This document shows, in pieces, positions 31,871 to 40,779 of a stretch of 46,664 nt of DNA. Within the stretch, counting starts at the first letter, position 1. Each line of letters begins with the position of its first letter. Source of the DNA: Paraliobacillus sp044383835. GTDB taxonomy: Bacteria; Bacillota; Bacilli; Bacillales; Amphibacillaceae. The notes below the pieces were generated by a model. The model made no database searches, was not told where the DNA came from, and worked only from the letters and a program-made list of their open reading frames with translations. The DNA lies in the NCBI RefSeq assembly GCF_044383835.1, contig NZ_JBISEP010000025.1:1-46664 (forward strand), written 5' to 3'. Made by a program: the position numbers and the translations under genes.

Positions 31871-33388
31871 GTGTATATTGTTTCCGCATCAGAAATGTAC
31901 GAAATCGATCGAATAGCAACAGAGGATAAAGGGTTGGATGGCAGGATTCTAATGGAAAATGCAGGACAAGCTCTAACAGAAAAAATCAAACAACATATTA
32001 ATAAACGTACTAAGGTATTAATTCTTGTGGGAAGCGGGAATAACGGTGGGGATGGGTATGTAATTGCACGGAGTTTATATAACCAATGCTATCAAGTAAG
32101 AATCGCCCAAGTAGTTTCAAATGAAAAAATAGTAGGCGACGCAGTGTATCACAAACGTGTGCTAGAGCGATTTGGTCTGCAAGTGGAGCAATTCAAGTCA
32201 ATATCTGAGTTTAAAACAATGATTGAAACGGCAGATATCATAGTTGATGCAATGCTTGGGTTAGGTGTGAAAGGAAGTGTACGTTCACCAATCAAGGAAA
32301 TAATTGCTTCCGTTAATGCTTCTAACTGTATAACAATTTCTGTTGATCTTCCTAGTGGTGTGCCAGCAGATGGGATAGGAGACGTTGAAGAAGTAGTGTG
32401 TGCGGATTATACCTATATGATTGAGGCGTCAAAACTCAGTGTATTTTTACCAAAATATGCATCTTATTATGGGGAATGGGATGTTGTACCTATCGGCTTG
32501 CCGATCGAAACCATTTCTAAACAAGTTAAAAGAGGAATTTGGCAAGCGGAAAACGTACAAGCTTCATTACCAAAACGTTCAGCATTTTCTCATAAAGGTA
32601 CACATGGAAGAGGGATGATTGTTGGAGGTAGTGTAGGAATGCCAGGGTCAATTACAATGACGGCAAAAGCGGCACTTCGTTCAGGTGTAGGTTTACTTAC
32701 TATTGCTACGGTTGAACAAGCTATCTCTACAATTGCTGCAAGGTGTCCTGAAGCTACATTCCTTTCATTAGTCAATCAAAATGGAGGAATTATAGATCAA
32801 ACAGTGAATTTATCAGGTTATGATGCGTGTGTGATTGGGATGGGAATGGGCAGAACGGAGGAGGCGCGGTTATTTACTAACCGTCTCCTGGGTCAAGCAG
32901 ATATCCCTATCATTGTTGATGCTGACGGGTTAAATCACTTAACAGATTCCCTGAAAATTTTATCCGATCGAAAGGCGCCTACTATTTTAACACCACATCC
33001 TGGGGAAATGGCGAGTTTAATGAAAAGTTCCATAACTGATGTGACTAATCATGCATTTGATGTAACAAAAGAATTTGCCCAGACTTATCAAGTTTATCTT
33101 GTGTTAAAAGGAACCTATACCCTTGTTACCACTCCAACAGGTAAGCAATGGGTAAATGTAACAGGAAATGCTGGACTTGCTAAAGGTGGAAGTGGGGATA
33201 CATTAGCGGGAATTATACTTGCCATGATTATGCAACAACAATCGTTGGAATCAGCTATTATGAATAGTTGCTTTATTCACGGGAAAGCTGCTGACACATT
33301 AGTTAATTTTAATCATTCAACTTATGATCTTTTGGCAACAGACGTGATTGAGGCACTACCCTCTGTTTTTCGTACATTTTTAGATTGA
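31871..33388 (+). CDS. nnr: Bifunctional NAD(P)H-hydrate repair enzyme (epimerase + dehydratase)
   Basis: Repairs hydrated NAD(P)H. The 505-residue protein has the YjeF N-terminal epimerase domain (GSGNNGGDGYVIARSL, DAMLGLGVKGSVR, SVDLPSGVPADG) and a C-terminal ADP-dependent dehydratase domain (IVGGSVGMPGSITMTAKAALRSGVGL split over residues, LTPHPGEMASL, GLAKGGSGDTLAG). GTG 31871 has AGGAGG upstream. Its position between acpS and the ydcC lipoprotein gene differs from the B. subtilis order, where no such gene lies there. Confidence 0.94.
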   Translation: MYIVSASEMYEIDRIATEDKGLDGRILMENAGQALTEKIKQHINKRTKVLILVGSGNNGGDGYVIARSLYNQCYQVRIAQVVSNEKIVGDAVYHKRVLERFGLQVEQFKSISEFKTMIETADIIVDAMLGLGVKGSVRSPIKEIIASVNASNCITISVDLPSGVPADGIGDVEEVVCADYTYMIEASKLSVFLPKYASYYGEWDVVPIGLPIETISKQVKRGIWQAENVQASLPKRSAFSHKGTHGRGMIVGGSVGMPGSITMTAKAALRSGVGLLTIATVEQAISTIAARCPEATFLSLVNQNGGIIDQTVNLSGYDACVIGMGMGRTEEARLFTNRLLGQADIPIIVDADGLNHLTDSLKILSDRKAPTILTPHPGEMASLMKSSITDVTNHAFDVTKEFAQTYQVYLVLKGTYTLVTTPTGKQWVNVTGNAGLAKGGSGDTLAGIILAMIMQQQSLESAIMNSCFIHGKAADTLVNFNHSTYDLLATDVIEALPSVFRTFLD

Positions 33389-33444
33389 TGGAAACGCTGG
33401 TCATTCCCTTTGTCCTTGGATCTTGAATCGAAGGAGTTGTGGCC

Positions 33445-34467
33445 ATGAAAAAGTATTTCACCGTTGGTTTGGTTATCTTTGCATTAGTTATACTTGGTGC
33501 ATGTGGTGAAAAATCCAAAGAAGATGTCATTACGAAGTTAGAAAAAACGTTAGAAGAAATGAGTGGTTATCAAGCGGAAGCTACAATGGAACTTAAAACA
33601 GGTGAAAAAGAGCAAAGCTATGATATGGATATTGCGCATAAGAAGAAAGCTTACTATCGTGTGTTATTGAAGAATAATCAAGATGAAGCGGGTAGTCAAA
33701 TCATTTTGAAAAATGATGATGGAGTTTTTGTATTAACTCCTGCATTAAACAAAAGCTTTAAATTTCAAAGTGATTGGCCAACCAATAGTAGTCAACCGTA
33801 TCTGTATCAATCACTCGTTTCCGATATTTTAAATGATAAAGATGCCACATTTAAAACAACAGAGAATCACTATGTTTTTAAAACAAAGACAAATTATCAG
33901 AATAACAATACATTACCTTCTCAAGAGATTTATTTTGATAAGAAACAATTAACCCCTGTTATGGTAAAAGTGTTAGATCAGGATGATAAAGTTGTTGTGA
34001 AAGTAAGTTTTTCTACATTCAAACTAGACCCTAAGTTTGAAGACAATATGTTTGAGATGGATCATAATATGACTAGTAGTTTATTTGGTATCCCTGTTGC
34101 CAAAGACGTAGCGGAAAAAAAAGATGAAGAGCTAAAGGTATTGTACCCGAATGAATTATTAGGAAGTACATTAGCAGAGACATCAGAAGTAGATTTAGAT
34201 GAAGGTCAACGTGTATTGTTAACTTATGAGGGGGAAAAGAATTTTACACTCGTACAAGAGAAAGTTACTGCATATCCAACTACTGTGGTATCCCCAAAAA
34301 TGGTGTCTGGTGACCCAGTAAGTTTAGGATTTACAGTGGCTGCTCAAACAGCTGCTTCCATTGAATGGAGTTACCAAGGGGTAGATTACTATTTAGCAAG
34401 CAAAGACTTAACGAAAGAAGAAATGCTTGAGGTAGCCACTTCAATAACAACACAAACGACCAAATAA
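33445..34467 (+). CDS. ydcC: YdcC-like lipoprotein, LolA/outer-membrane-carrier fold
   Basis: A 340-residue lipoprotein with a signal peptide ending in LGAC (Cys about residue 18). The body resembles the LolA-type lipid-binding fold and the sporulation protein YdcC of B. subtilis by length (341) and by position between acpS and alr. ATG 33445 follows AAGGAG by 8 bases; the GTG at 33439 is less well placed. The true function in a Gram-positive cell is not known; a sporulation role is from B. subtilis. Confidence 0.86.
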   Translation: MKKYFTVGLVIFALVILGACGEKSKEDVITKLEKTLEEMSGYQAEATMELKTGEKEQSYDMDIAHKKKAYYRVLLKNNQDEAGSQIILKNDDGVFVLTPALNKSFKFQSDWPTNSSQPYLYQSLVSDILNDKDATFKTTENHYVFKTKTNYQNNNTLPSQEIYFDKKQLTPVMVKVLDQDDKVVVKVSFSTFKLDPKFEDNMFEMDHNMTSSLFGIPVAKDVAEKKDEELKVLYPNELLGSTLAETSEVDLDEGQRVLLTYEGEKNFTLVQEKVTAYPTTVVSPKMVSGDPVSLGFTVAAQTAASIEWSYQGVDYYLASKDLTKEEMLEVATSITTQTTK

Positions 34468-34498
34468 CAGAAGCTTAGAAATAAATGAACATGCTTAA

Positions 34499-34537
34499 CA
34501 AGCAGATACCTCTAACCAAAGGGCTCTGCTTTTATTT
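34499..34537 (+). terminator. Weak terminator after ydcC
   Basis: AAGCAGATACC and GGGCTCTGCTT form an imperfect stem followed by TTATTTTT. Confidence 0.45.
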
Positions 34538-34734
34538 TTGGCTAAAAAGGGTGAGGCGATGTGTAATGTTTTCCACTCAATCGAACTAATTATTATCTTG
34601 GGTTTAATGAAGTAGATGTTGCTTGTGATAAGGAATTGAGTTAAAGTATTGATTATAAATATATTCACAATAACACATTGATCGTTTTATTTGATGGACA
34701 TGAAAGTATAAAAATTAGGCTGTATTAAATAGTT

Positions 34735-34870
34735 CAACTGAAGCGGCCACGTCAGGCTCTAACGCCCAGTAACTAGCAAACGTTACGCTCCTTACTATGA
34801 TAAGTCAACACTGGTTTACGTCTAGTTGACCATGTTCCCCTTACCTTCATTGCGGAGTGCTCTAGTTTGT
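34735..34870. repeat. GC-rich non-coding block, probable dispersed repeat
   Basis: An island rich in G+C inside the AT-rich gap 34468-34926. GTCAAC (34804-34809) and GTTGAC (34825-34830) form a small stem. TTACCTTCATTGCGGA (34841-34856) resembles the reverse complement of the end of the block at 10110-10275 (TTACCTTTCATTGCTGG). A shared origin is inference. Confidence 0.45.
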
Positions 34871-34926
34871 ACATTGCTAAATAGGTGTTTGTGCCTTTGT
34901 TCTTTCTACTTAAGGAGAGATTATAC

Positions 34927-36042
34927 ATGGAAGAAGTTTCATACCGTCCTGCTTGGATAGAAGTAGATTTAGATGCAATTAACTATAATATAAATCAATT
35001 AAAGAGACATTTGCCAACAAATACAGAAATATTCGCAGTAGTAAAAGCGAACGGCTATGGACATGGCGATGTGGAAATAGCAAAAGCAGCGTTAGAAGCA
35101 GGAGCATCCATGTTAGCTGTTGCTTTGTTGGAGGAAGCAATTCACTTAAGAAAATCTGGTATATTAGCGCCAATTCTTGTACTTGGATGGGTCGACCCGG
35201 TCTACGCTCCTGTTGCGGTGAAACATGATATTACATTGACTTTTTTTCAGAAAAGTTGGTTAGAAAAAGTCAAGCAATCCTCCTTCATAGGTAAACTTTC
35301 TCTTCATTTAAAATTAGATACAGGAATGGGAAGGCTTGGTGTTACTACCAAAACAGAATTAGAAACACTTTTAGCATTATGTAATGATCCACGGTTGCAA
35401 TTAAAAGGTGCGTTTACCCATTTCTCTACTGCTGATGAAAAGGATCTAACTTATTATGATCGACAACAATTAAATTGGGCTGATTTTCAACAAACACTTC
35501 AAGCGTATAAAAGTGATTTAACACTTCACATGGGAAATAGTGCTGCTAGTATGCGTTTTCCGAAAGAAATGAATCATGCTGTTCGTTTTGGAATAAGTAT
35601 GTATGGACTTTATCCATCATCAATTATTAAAAAAGAAAAACCAATTGACCTTCTTCCAGCGATGTCTTTACACACGAAATTAATTCATGTCAAACAAGTG
35701 CCTGCTGGTAGGTCAATTAGTTATGGCGCAACATATACAACGGATAAACCGGAATGGATAGGTACGATTCCACTTGGTTATGCTGATGGGATAGATAGAA
35801 GATTAACAGGTATGGATGTTTTAATTAAAGGAAGGAAACTACCGATTGTTGGGAAAATTTGCATGGATCAATGCATGATTAAACTGGACCAATCGTATGC
35901 TATTGGCACACAGGTTACATTAATCGGCAAGCAGTTTGATGAAGAAATCACGATGGATGAAATTGCTGAACGTTTAGAAACGATTAATTATGAAATAGCT
36001 TGTATGTTAAGTGATCGAATTCCGCGTATTTATTTAAAATAA
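34927..36042 (+). CDS. alr: Alanine racemase
   Basis: Converts L-alanine to D-alanine for peptidoglycan, with pyridoxal phosphate. The 371-residue protein has the PLP lysine in AVVKANGYGHG (about residue 40), the active Tyr in SYGATYTT (about residue 265), KLDTGMGRLG, HMGNSAASM and GKICMDQCM. ATG 34927 has AAGGAGAG upstream and gives a start matching relatives; an in-frame ATG at 34885 is before that site. It sits directly before mazEF and the sigma-B operon as in B. subtilis. Confidence 0.95.
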   Translation: MEEVSYRPAWIEVDLDAINYNINQLKRHLPTNTEIFAVVKANGYGHGDVEIAKAALEAGASMLAVALLEEAIHLRKSGILAPILVLGWVDPVYAPVAVKHDITLTFFQKSWLEKVKQSSFIGKLSLHLKLDTGMGRLGVTTKTELETLLALCNDPRLQLKGAFTHFSTADEKDLTYYDRQQLNWADFQQTLQAYKSDLTLHMGNSAASMRFPKEMNHAVRFGISMYGLYPSSIIKKEKPIDLLPAMSLHTKLIHVKQVPAGRSISYGATYTTDKPEWIGTIPLGYADGIDRRLTGMDVLIKGRKLPIVGKICMDQCMIKLDQSYAIGTQVTLIGKQFDEEITMDEIAERLETINYEIACMLSDRIPRIYLK

Positions 36043-36159
36043 TTTATTTTTTTACAAATTTTCAAAAAGATAAAAATGCCTTTGCAATGCTCTTTTCATA
36101 ATGATATGATAATATTGGATGAATAATTCGGATATACAGATTTGGTGGAGGTGTACGGT

Positions 36160-36435
36160 TTGTCAGAAAGTGTGCAAGAAGTAGTTGTACGATTACCTAA
36201 AAACCTACTTAATGAGGTGGATAATCTAATGAAAAATGAGAATAGCGACCTAAATGAAATTGTGTATCAAGCAACCAAATCCTATGTAAGAGATAAAAAG
36301 AAAAGTTATATACGTGAATCGATGCAACGTGGTTATATGGAAATGGCTAAAATTAATTTAAATATTGCTTCAGAAGCTTTTCAGGCTGAAGGGGAGGCAG
36401 AAAACACATTAGAGCGCCTAGTAAGCGGGGTGTAG
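36160..36435 (+). CDS. mazE: MazE-type antitoxin (EndoAI/NdoAI)
   Basis: A 91-residue antitoxin of the ribbon-helix-helix kind that neutralises MazF. The N-terminal DNA-binding part is VVVRLPKNLLNEVDNLMK, and the C-terminal RGYMEMAKINLNIASEA and AENTLERLVSG match B. subtilis NdoAI closely. TTG 36160 is the start because GGAGG (36147-36151) is 8 bases upstream and the protein then begins MSES as in NdoAI. The toxin gene follows five bases after the stop. Confidence 0.93.
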   Translation: MSESVQEVVVRLPKNLLNEVDNLMKNENSDLNEIVYQATKSYVRDKKKSYIRESMQRGYMEMAKINLNIASEAFQAEGEAENTLERLVSGV

Positions 36436-36439
36436 TGTT

Positions 36440-36790
36440 TTGATAGTAAAAAGAGGCGAAGTTTATTTCGCCGACCTTTCTCCTGTTGTTGGATCAGAAC
36501 AGGGGGGCATACGTCCAGTATTGGTCCTGCAAAATAATATAGGAAATCGTTTTAGTCCAACAGTTATTGTAGCTGCAATTACTGCACAAATCCAAAAAGC
36601 AAAACTACCTACACATGTAGAGATAGATGCAGAGAAGTATAGATTTGAACGTGACTCTGTTATTTTATTAGAACAAGTTAGAACAATAGATAAACAACGA
36701 TTGACCGACAAAATTACGTATTTGGACGATAATATGATGGAAAAAATCGATAAGGCATTAGAGATTAGCCTAGGATTAGCTGATTTTTAA
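36440..36790 (+). CDS. mazF: MazF-type mRNA interferase toxin (EndoA/NdoA)
   Basis: A 116-residue endoribonuclease. The text MIVKRGEVYFADLSPVVG, SEQGGIRPVLVLQNNIGNRF and HVEIDAEKYRFERDSVILLEQ is nearly that of B. subtilis EndoA, which cuts UACAU sequences. It starts at TTG 36440. Two terminator-like hairpins separate it from rsbR, so toxin and sigma-B genes are separate transcription units. Confidence 0.96.
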   Translation: MIVKRGEVYFADLSPVVGSEQGGIRPVLVLQNNIGNRFSPTVIVAAITAQIQKAKLPTHVEIDAEKYRFERDSVILLEQVRTIDKQRLTDKITYLDDNMMEKIDKALEISLGLADF

Positions 36791-36891
36791 ATAACATAAA
36801 TGTCTGGCACAAAAGAAAACAAGGTAAGATAATAACTAAATGATAATAGGTTTTTTGAAGCCCTCTAGTCAAGTGGATAGTGGAAAAATAA

Positions 36892-36952
36892 AAAACAACT
36901 AAAACGGCTTTAGCTCTATGTAATTTAGAGCTAAAGCCGTTTTAGTTGTTTT
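36892..36952. terminator. Perfect 26-bp hairpin after mazF
   Basis: 36892-36917 is the exact reverse complement of 36927-36952, with a 9-base loop. The outer part is A-rich on the left and T-rich on the right, so it may be a bidirectional terminator, but the stem is much longer than usual. Confidence 0.7.
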
Positions 36953-37136
36953 CAGTATGGAAGATAATATAAAATGTCTATCGTCTTTGATGTATTTAAA
37001 TAGTACGTTTGGCGTTGTTGTATTAATATGCTACTACCTATTAAAATCATCGTTCGTATTGTCTATTAAGGAATAATGTTTTATTTAAGTCATTTGGTTA
37101 ACTGGAATTGTTGAAAAATAGGGAGAATTGTAATTT

Positions 37137-37168
37137 AACAGAACAAAATATTCTGTTTCTTTTTTTAA
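37137..37168 (+). terminator. Short terminator-like hairpin before rsbR
   Basis: AACAGAA (37137-37143) and TTCTGTT (37151-37157) followed by a long T-run. The gap 36953-37247 has no gene; I see no strong sigma-A promoter for rsbR, only TACAAT at 37206-37211 as a possible -10. Confidence 0.6.
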
Positions 37169-37247
37169 AACAATGATAAATTATTAATAAGGCAGAAAAA
37201 AGTGTTACAATAAATTGAACATTAGATTTAAAATTGGAGGGTTATTG

Positions 37248-38117
37248 ATGCATAGAAAATTACAGTCGATTGTTGTCGAAAATAGTGATACGATTATTAA
37301 AAACTGGTTAGAAGAAATATCGGAAAAAAGAAAAAATGAGTATACATCTGCTATTTCTGAAGAGCTATTTCAAAGTACGAGTCGTGAATTTGTTAATGTT
37401 ATATTTACTAGCCTAGATAAACAAGGTTTAACTTCTGAATTAGAACATTTTTCTGAACGACTAATTAATTTAGGTTGGCCTTTAAGCTATATCACTGATG
37501 GGCTGTATTCATTTAGACGAGTAACGATTGATTTCATTTTAAGTCAATCAGAGCAAATTGATTCAGAGTATTTCTCTACCGTTTTAAACTTGGTTGATGG
37601 TTGGGTTGATCCAATTATTAATCGCTTAGTAAATGAGTATTCAGGAAGCTGGGAACACACTGTTTCCTTACAACGTGTGGCTTTACAAGAATTATCCGCT
37701 CCACTAATTCCTGTAATGAAAAACATTACCATTATGCCGCTTATCGGTACAATCGATACAGAACGTGCGAAGTTAATTATGGAGAATTTATTGGAAGGCG
37801 TCATTAAACATAATGCAGAAGTTGTATTAATTGATATTACGGGTGTGCCAGTAGTGGATACTATGGTTGCCCATCATATTATTCAGGCTGCAGAAGCAGT
37901 AAGATTGATTGGTTCTACTTGTATCTTGGTAGGTATTAGACCAGAGATAGCACAGACTATTGTTAATTTAGGTATTGATTTAGGGAAATTCCCAACAAAA
38001 AGTTCCTTAAGAAAAGGGTTTGAAACAGCGCTTGAATTAACAGATAGAAAGATTATTCATTCGCAGGAAAAAGAGCAGGCTGTAGAGCAACTGCTAAGTT
38101 CTTTAAAAAAGGAGTGA
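37248..38117 (+). CDS. rsbR: RsbR, stressosome sensor/scaffold protein
   Basis: A 289-residue partner of RsbS in the 1.8-MDa stressosome. The N-terminal half (residues 1-140) is a non-haem globin-like sensor region (WLEEISEKRKNEYTSAIS). The C-terminal STAS domain (MPLIGTIDTERAKLIMENLL, VVLIDITGVPVVDT) has Thr residues in the positions phosphorylated by RsbT in B. subtilis (IDITG and VVDT). ATG 37248 has GGAGG at 37236-37240. It begins the rsbR-S-T-U-V-W-sigB-X operon. The signal sensed is unknown. Confidence 0.95.
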   Translation: MHRKLQSIVVENSDTIIKNWLEEISEKRKNEYTSAISEELFQSTSREFVNVIFTSLDKQGLTSELEHFSERLINLGWPLSYITDGLYSFRRVTIDFILSQSEQIDSEYFSTVLNLVDGWVDPIINRLVNEYSGSWEHTVSLQRVALQELSAPLIPVMKNITIMPLIGTIDTERAKLIMENLLEGVIKHNAEVVLIDITGVPVVDTMVAHHIIQAAEAVRLIGSTCILVGIRPEIAQTIVNLGIDLGKFPTKSSLRKGFETALELTDRKIIHSQEKEQAVEQLLSSLKKE

Positions 38118-38122
38118 TTAAC

Positions 38123-38479
38123 ATGAGAATACCGATTTTAAAGCTACATAATTATTTATTAATTTCTATTCAAATTGATTTGGATGATCAAACAGCGATT
38201 CAGTTTCAAGAGGATTTATTGAGCAAAATTCATAAAAGCGGGGCAACTGGTGTTGTCATCGACCTAACATCTGTTGATATTATTGATTCTTTTATTGCAA
38301 AAGTGTTAGGTGATGTAGTGACAATGTCTGACTTAATGGGGGCGAGAGTAGTTTTAACTGGCATTCAACCTGCAGTGGCAATGACATTGATTGATTTAGG
38401 GATTCATTTGCAGGACGTTCCAACAGCATTAAACTTGGAGCAAGGTTTGATTAGACTTCGCCAGGAAATGGAGGACTGA
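38123..38479 (+). CDS. rsbS: RsbS, stressosome core STAS protein
   Basis: A 118-residue STAS protein that sequesters RsbT. The phosphorylated Ser is in IIDSFIAKVL (the Ser59 site of B. subtilis). ATG 38123 has AAGGAG 8 bases upstream, at the end of rsbR, so the two are close and coupled. Phosphorylation of this Ser by RsbT lets RsbT leave the stressosome; RsbX reverses it. Confidence 0.95.
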   Translation: MRIPILKLHNYLLISIQIDLDDQTAIQFQEDLLSKIHKSGATGVVIDLTSVDIIDSFIAKVLGDVVTMSDLMGARVVLTGIQPAVAMTLIDLGIHLQDVPTALNLEQGLIRLRQEMED

Positions 38480-38481
38480 GG

Positions 38482-38883
38482 ATGAACTTCAAATCCTGCG
38501 TACACATTAGAAAAGAATGGGATATTGTTGGTGCTAGGCAGCTAGGAAGAGATAAAGCAAAAGAACTTGGATTTGGCACGGTAGATCAAGCGCGGATTGC
38601 AACAGCAATTTCAGAGCTTGCTCGAAATATTTATCTTTATGCAGGTACGGGTAAGATTTGTTTTGAAATTATTGAGGATTTAGAGCATAAAGGTCTAGAA
38701 ATTATCGCAAAAGACGACGGACCTGGAATTAGGGATATTAGTCAAGTAATGGAAGATGGCTACTCTACTTCTGGTGGTTTAGGGGCAGGTTTGCCTGGTG
38801 TGAAAAGATTGATGGATCATTTTGATATTATTTCTACGTACGGAGAAGGAACGGAAATTAGAACAGCAAAGTGGGTAAGGTAG
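38482..38883 (+). CDS. rsbT: RsbT, serine/threonine kinase and switch protein
   Basis: A 133-residue GHKL-type kinase. ATP-binding marks are ISELARNIYLYAG (N-box), KDDGPGI (G1) and GGLGAGLPGVKRLMD (G2). It phosphorylates RsbS and RsbR, then moves to RsbU and activates it. It starts two bases after the rsbS stop with GGAGG at 38470-38474. Confidence 0.96.
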   Translation: MNFKSCVHIRKEWDIVGARQLGRDKAKELGFGTVDQARIATAISELARNIYLYAGTGKICFEIIEDLEHKGLEIIAKDDGPGIRDISQVMEDGYSTSGGLGAGLPGVKRLMDHFDIISTYGEGTEIRTAKWVR

Positions 38884-38900
38884 TTTTAGGAGGTGTTTAA

Positions 38901-39911
38901 TTGGAAACTATTAAACTTGATTTGGAACATTATCGTAAATTATTAAAAGAATATTTATTAACTAAAAATGAAACAGCGCTCTATCAAGCAGAACAGTTTA
39001 GTAAGTTATCCATGCAACATAATATTTCACCTGAAGAAATTGTAAATGTTCATATTAAAGCCTTGAAAGAATTATATCCTGATTTGCCAGAAGAAGTAGA
39101 TGATTCGTTGAACTTTTTATTAGAAGCAATGATTTCATATGGCTTAGCTTATCAAGAATTTCAAACTTTAAGAGAGAAACAATCTGAATTGAAATCTGAA
39201 ATATCTGTAGCGGCAAAAATGCAAGAAACACTTTTATCTACTGTTAAACCTACAATAAAAGGTTTAGAGATAGGTGCTATTAGCGTTGCTGCCAATCAAA
39301 TGAGCGGTGATTATTATCATTTTGTAACTGATCGTGATGATACATTAGGTATCGCTATTGCTGATGTGATCGGCAAAGGAATACCAGCAGCTCTAGCAAT
39401 GTCTATGATTAAATACTCAATGGATAGTTTTCCGGAAAGCCAAAGGAATCCGAGTGCCATTCTAGAAAATTTAAATAGAGTTGTAGAACGAAATGTTGAT
39501 CCAAGCATGTTTGTTACCATGTTTTACGGATTATACAATCCAAATACAGAAATGTTCTCGTATGCTTCAGCAGGGCATGAACCGGGTTTTTATTATCACG
39601 CAGACAATCAGAGATTTGAAGAAATTGAAGCGAAAGGATTAGTGTTAGGTGCTACAGATAATGCGGTTTATCAGCAGTATGAGAAGAAAATTAATAAAAA
39701 TGATCGTATTGTTCTACTAACTGACGGTGTGACTGAATGTCGGGTTGGTGACCGATTTATTGAACGTGATGAAATTTTAGAAGTGATCCAAGCATACATA
39801 CATTTACCAGCTCAACAAGCAGTGGAGCAAGTATACAAGCATTTTGAACGACTACAAGAATTTCAATTTAGAGATGATTTCACATTAATCATCATTCAAA
39901 AGATGGTTTAG
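38901..39911 (+). CDS. rsbU: RsbU, PP2C-type phosphatase of RsbV
   Basis: A 336-residue protein with an N-terminal RsbT-binding helix bundle (residues 1-90) and a C-terminal SpoIIE-type PP2C phosphatase domain (AAKMQETLL, SGDYYHF, IADVIGKGIPAALAMSMIK, LLTDGVTEC, FRDDFTLIII) with the metal-binding Asp residues. It dephosphorylates RsbV when bound to RsbT. TTG 38901 has AGGAGG 7 bases upstream. The -35 of the sigma-B promoter overlaps its stop codon. Confidence 0.95.
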   Translation: METIKLDLEHYRKLLKEYLLTKNETALYQAEQFSKLSMQHNISPEEIVNVHIKALKELYPDLPEEVDDSLNFLLEAMISYGLAYQEFQTLREKQSELKSEISVAAKMQETLLSTVKPTIKGLEIGAISVAANQMSGDYYHFVTDRDDTLGIAIADVIGKGIPAALAMSMIKYSMDSFPESQRNPSAILENLNRVVERNVDPSMFVTMFYGLYNPNTEMFSYASAGHEPGFYYHADNQRFEEIEAKGLVLGATDNAVYQQYEKKINKNDRIVLLTDGVTECRVGDRFIERDEILEVIQAYIHLPAQQAVEQVYKHFERLQEFQFRDDFTLIIIQKMV

Positions 39912-39931
39912 TTGGTATGAATAGAGGGTAA
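39906..39931 (+). promoter_or_regulatory. Sigma-B promoter of rsbV-rsbW-sigB-rsbX
   Basis: GTTTAG at 39906-39911 and GGGTAA at 39926-39931 with a 14-base spacer match the B. subtilis consensus GTTTAA-N12-15-GGGTAT at 10 of 12 positions. It is in the same place as the autoregulatory sigma-B promoter known in B. subtilis. Confidence 0.75.
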
Positions 39932-39967
39932 TGTTTTAAGCAATTAAAGATTATTGGAGGTAGCTAA

Positions 39968-40303
39968 ATGAATATTAATTTAGATGTGGAATTGGTTGAA
40001 AAAGAGACCGCTTTACATTTAGTGTTGGCTGGAGAAATAGATGCTTATACAGCGCCGAGTTTAAAAGAACAATTACTACCTTTGACAAAAAGAACTGGAA
40101 TGGAAATTTTGGTTGATTTAGAAAAGGTAAATTATATGGATAGCACAGGCTTAGGCGTTTTTATTAGTGCATTAAAATCATCAAAAGAACATAATTCTAA
40201 ACTTAAATTAGTTCAACTTCAAGATCGAGTACGACGTTTATTTGAAATCACAAGTTTAGATAGTATTATAACAATCGAGTCAACAGTTCGAGGTGGGAAT
40301 TAA
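39968..40303 (+). CDS. rsbV: RsbV, anti-anti-sigma factor
   Basis: A 111-residue STAS protein. The phosphorylated Ser is in YMDSTGLGVFIS, preceded by LVLAGEIDAYTA. Unphosphorylated RsbV binds RsbW and frees SigB; RsbW re-phosphorylates it. The gene is preceded by the sigma-B promoter and TGGAGG. It overlaps rsbW by one base (TAATG). Confidence 0.96.
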   Translation: MNINLDVELVEKETALHLVLAGEIDAYTAPSLKEQLLPLTKRTGMEILVDLEKVNYMDSTGLGVFISALKSSKEHNSKLKLVQLQDRVRRLFEITSLDSIITIESTVRGGN

Positions 40304-40779
40304 TGGAACGATTTGATTTTGTAGAAATAAAAGTACCTGCAAAACCTGAATATGTAGGTGTCGTACGCCTAAGTGTATCAGGGGTAGCCAATCGTATGGG
40401 TTTTTCTTATGAGGAAATTGAAGACTTAAAAGTCGCAATCTCAGAAGCAATGACCAATGCGACAACACATGCCTATGAAGAAGCTGACGAAGGGGAAGTG
40501 ACGATAGGGTTTGGCTTGTATGATAATCGTTTAGAAGTTATGGTAGCTGATCATGGTGGAAGCTTTGATTTAGCTAAGGTAAAAGAAGGAATAGGACCAT
40601 ATCGCCAGTCTGAATCAGTTGAAGATCTACGAGAGGGAGGTTTTGGTCTATTCTTAATTAATGCACTAATGGATAAAGTAGAGATAAAAAATGAGTATGG
40701 GGTAATTGTACTAATGACAAAATACCTTCATGCAAATGAGGTGGGATTAGATGACGACCAAATCTCAGCCACACAATAA
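40303..40779 (+). CDS. rsbW: RsbW, anti-sigma-B factor and kinase
   Basis: A 158-residue GHKL kinase that holds SigB inactive and phosphorylates RsbV. N-box AISEAMTNATTHAY, G1 VADHGGSFD and G2 GGFGLFLINALMD are visible. It overlaps sigB by 29 bases, so translational coupling should keep the two in a set ratio. Confidence 0.96.
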   Translation: MERFDFVEIKVPAKPEYVGVVRLSVSGVANRMGFSYEEIEDLKVAISEAMTNATTHAYEEADEGEVTIGFGLYDNRLEVMVADHGGSFDLAKVKEGIGPYRQSESVEDLREGGFGLFLINALMDKVEIKNEYGVIVLMTKYLHANEVGLDDDQISATQ

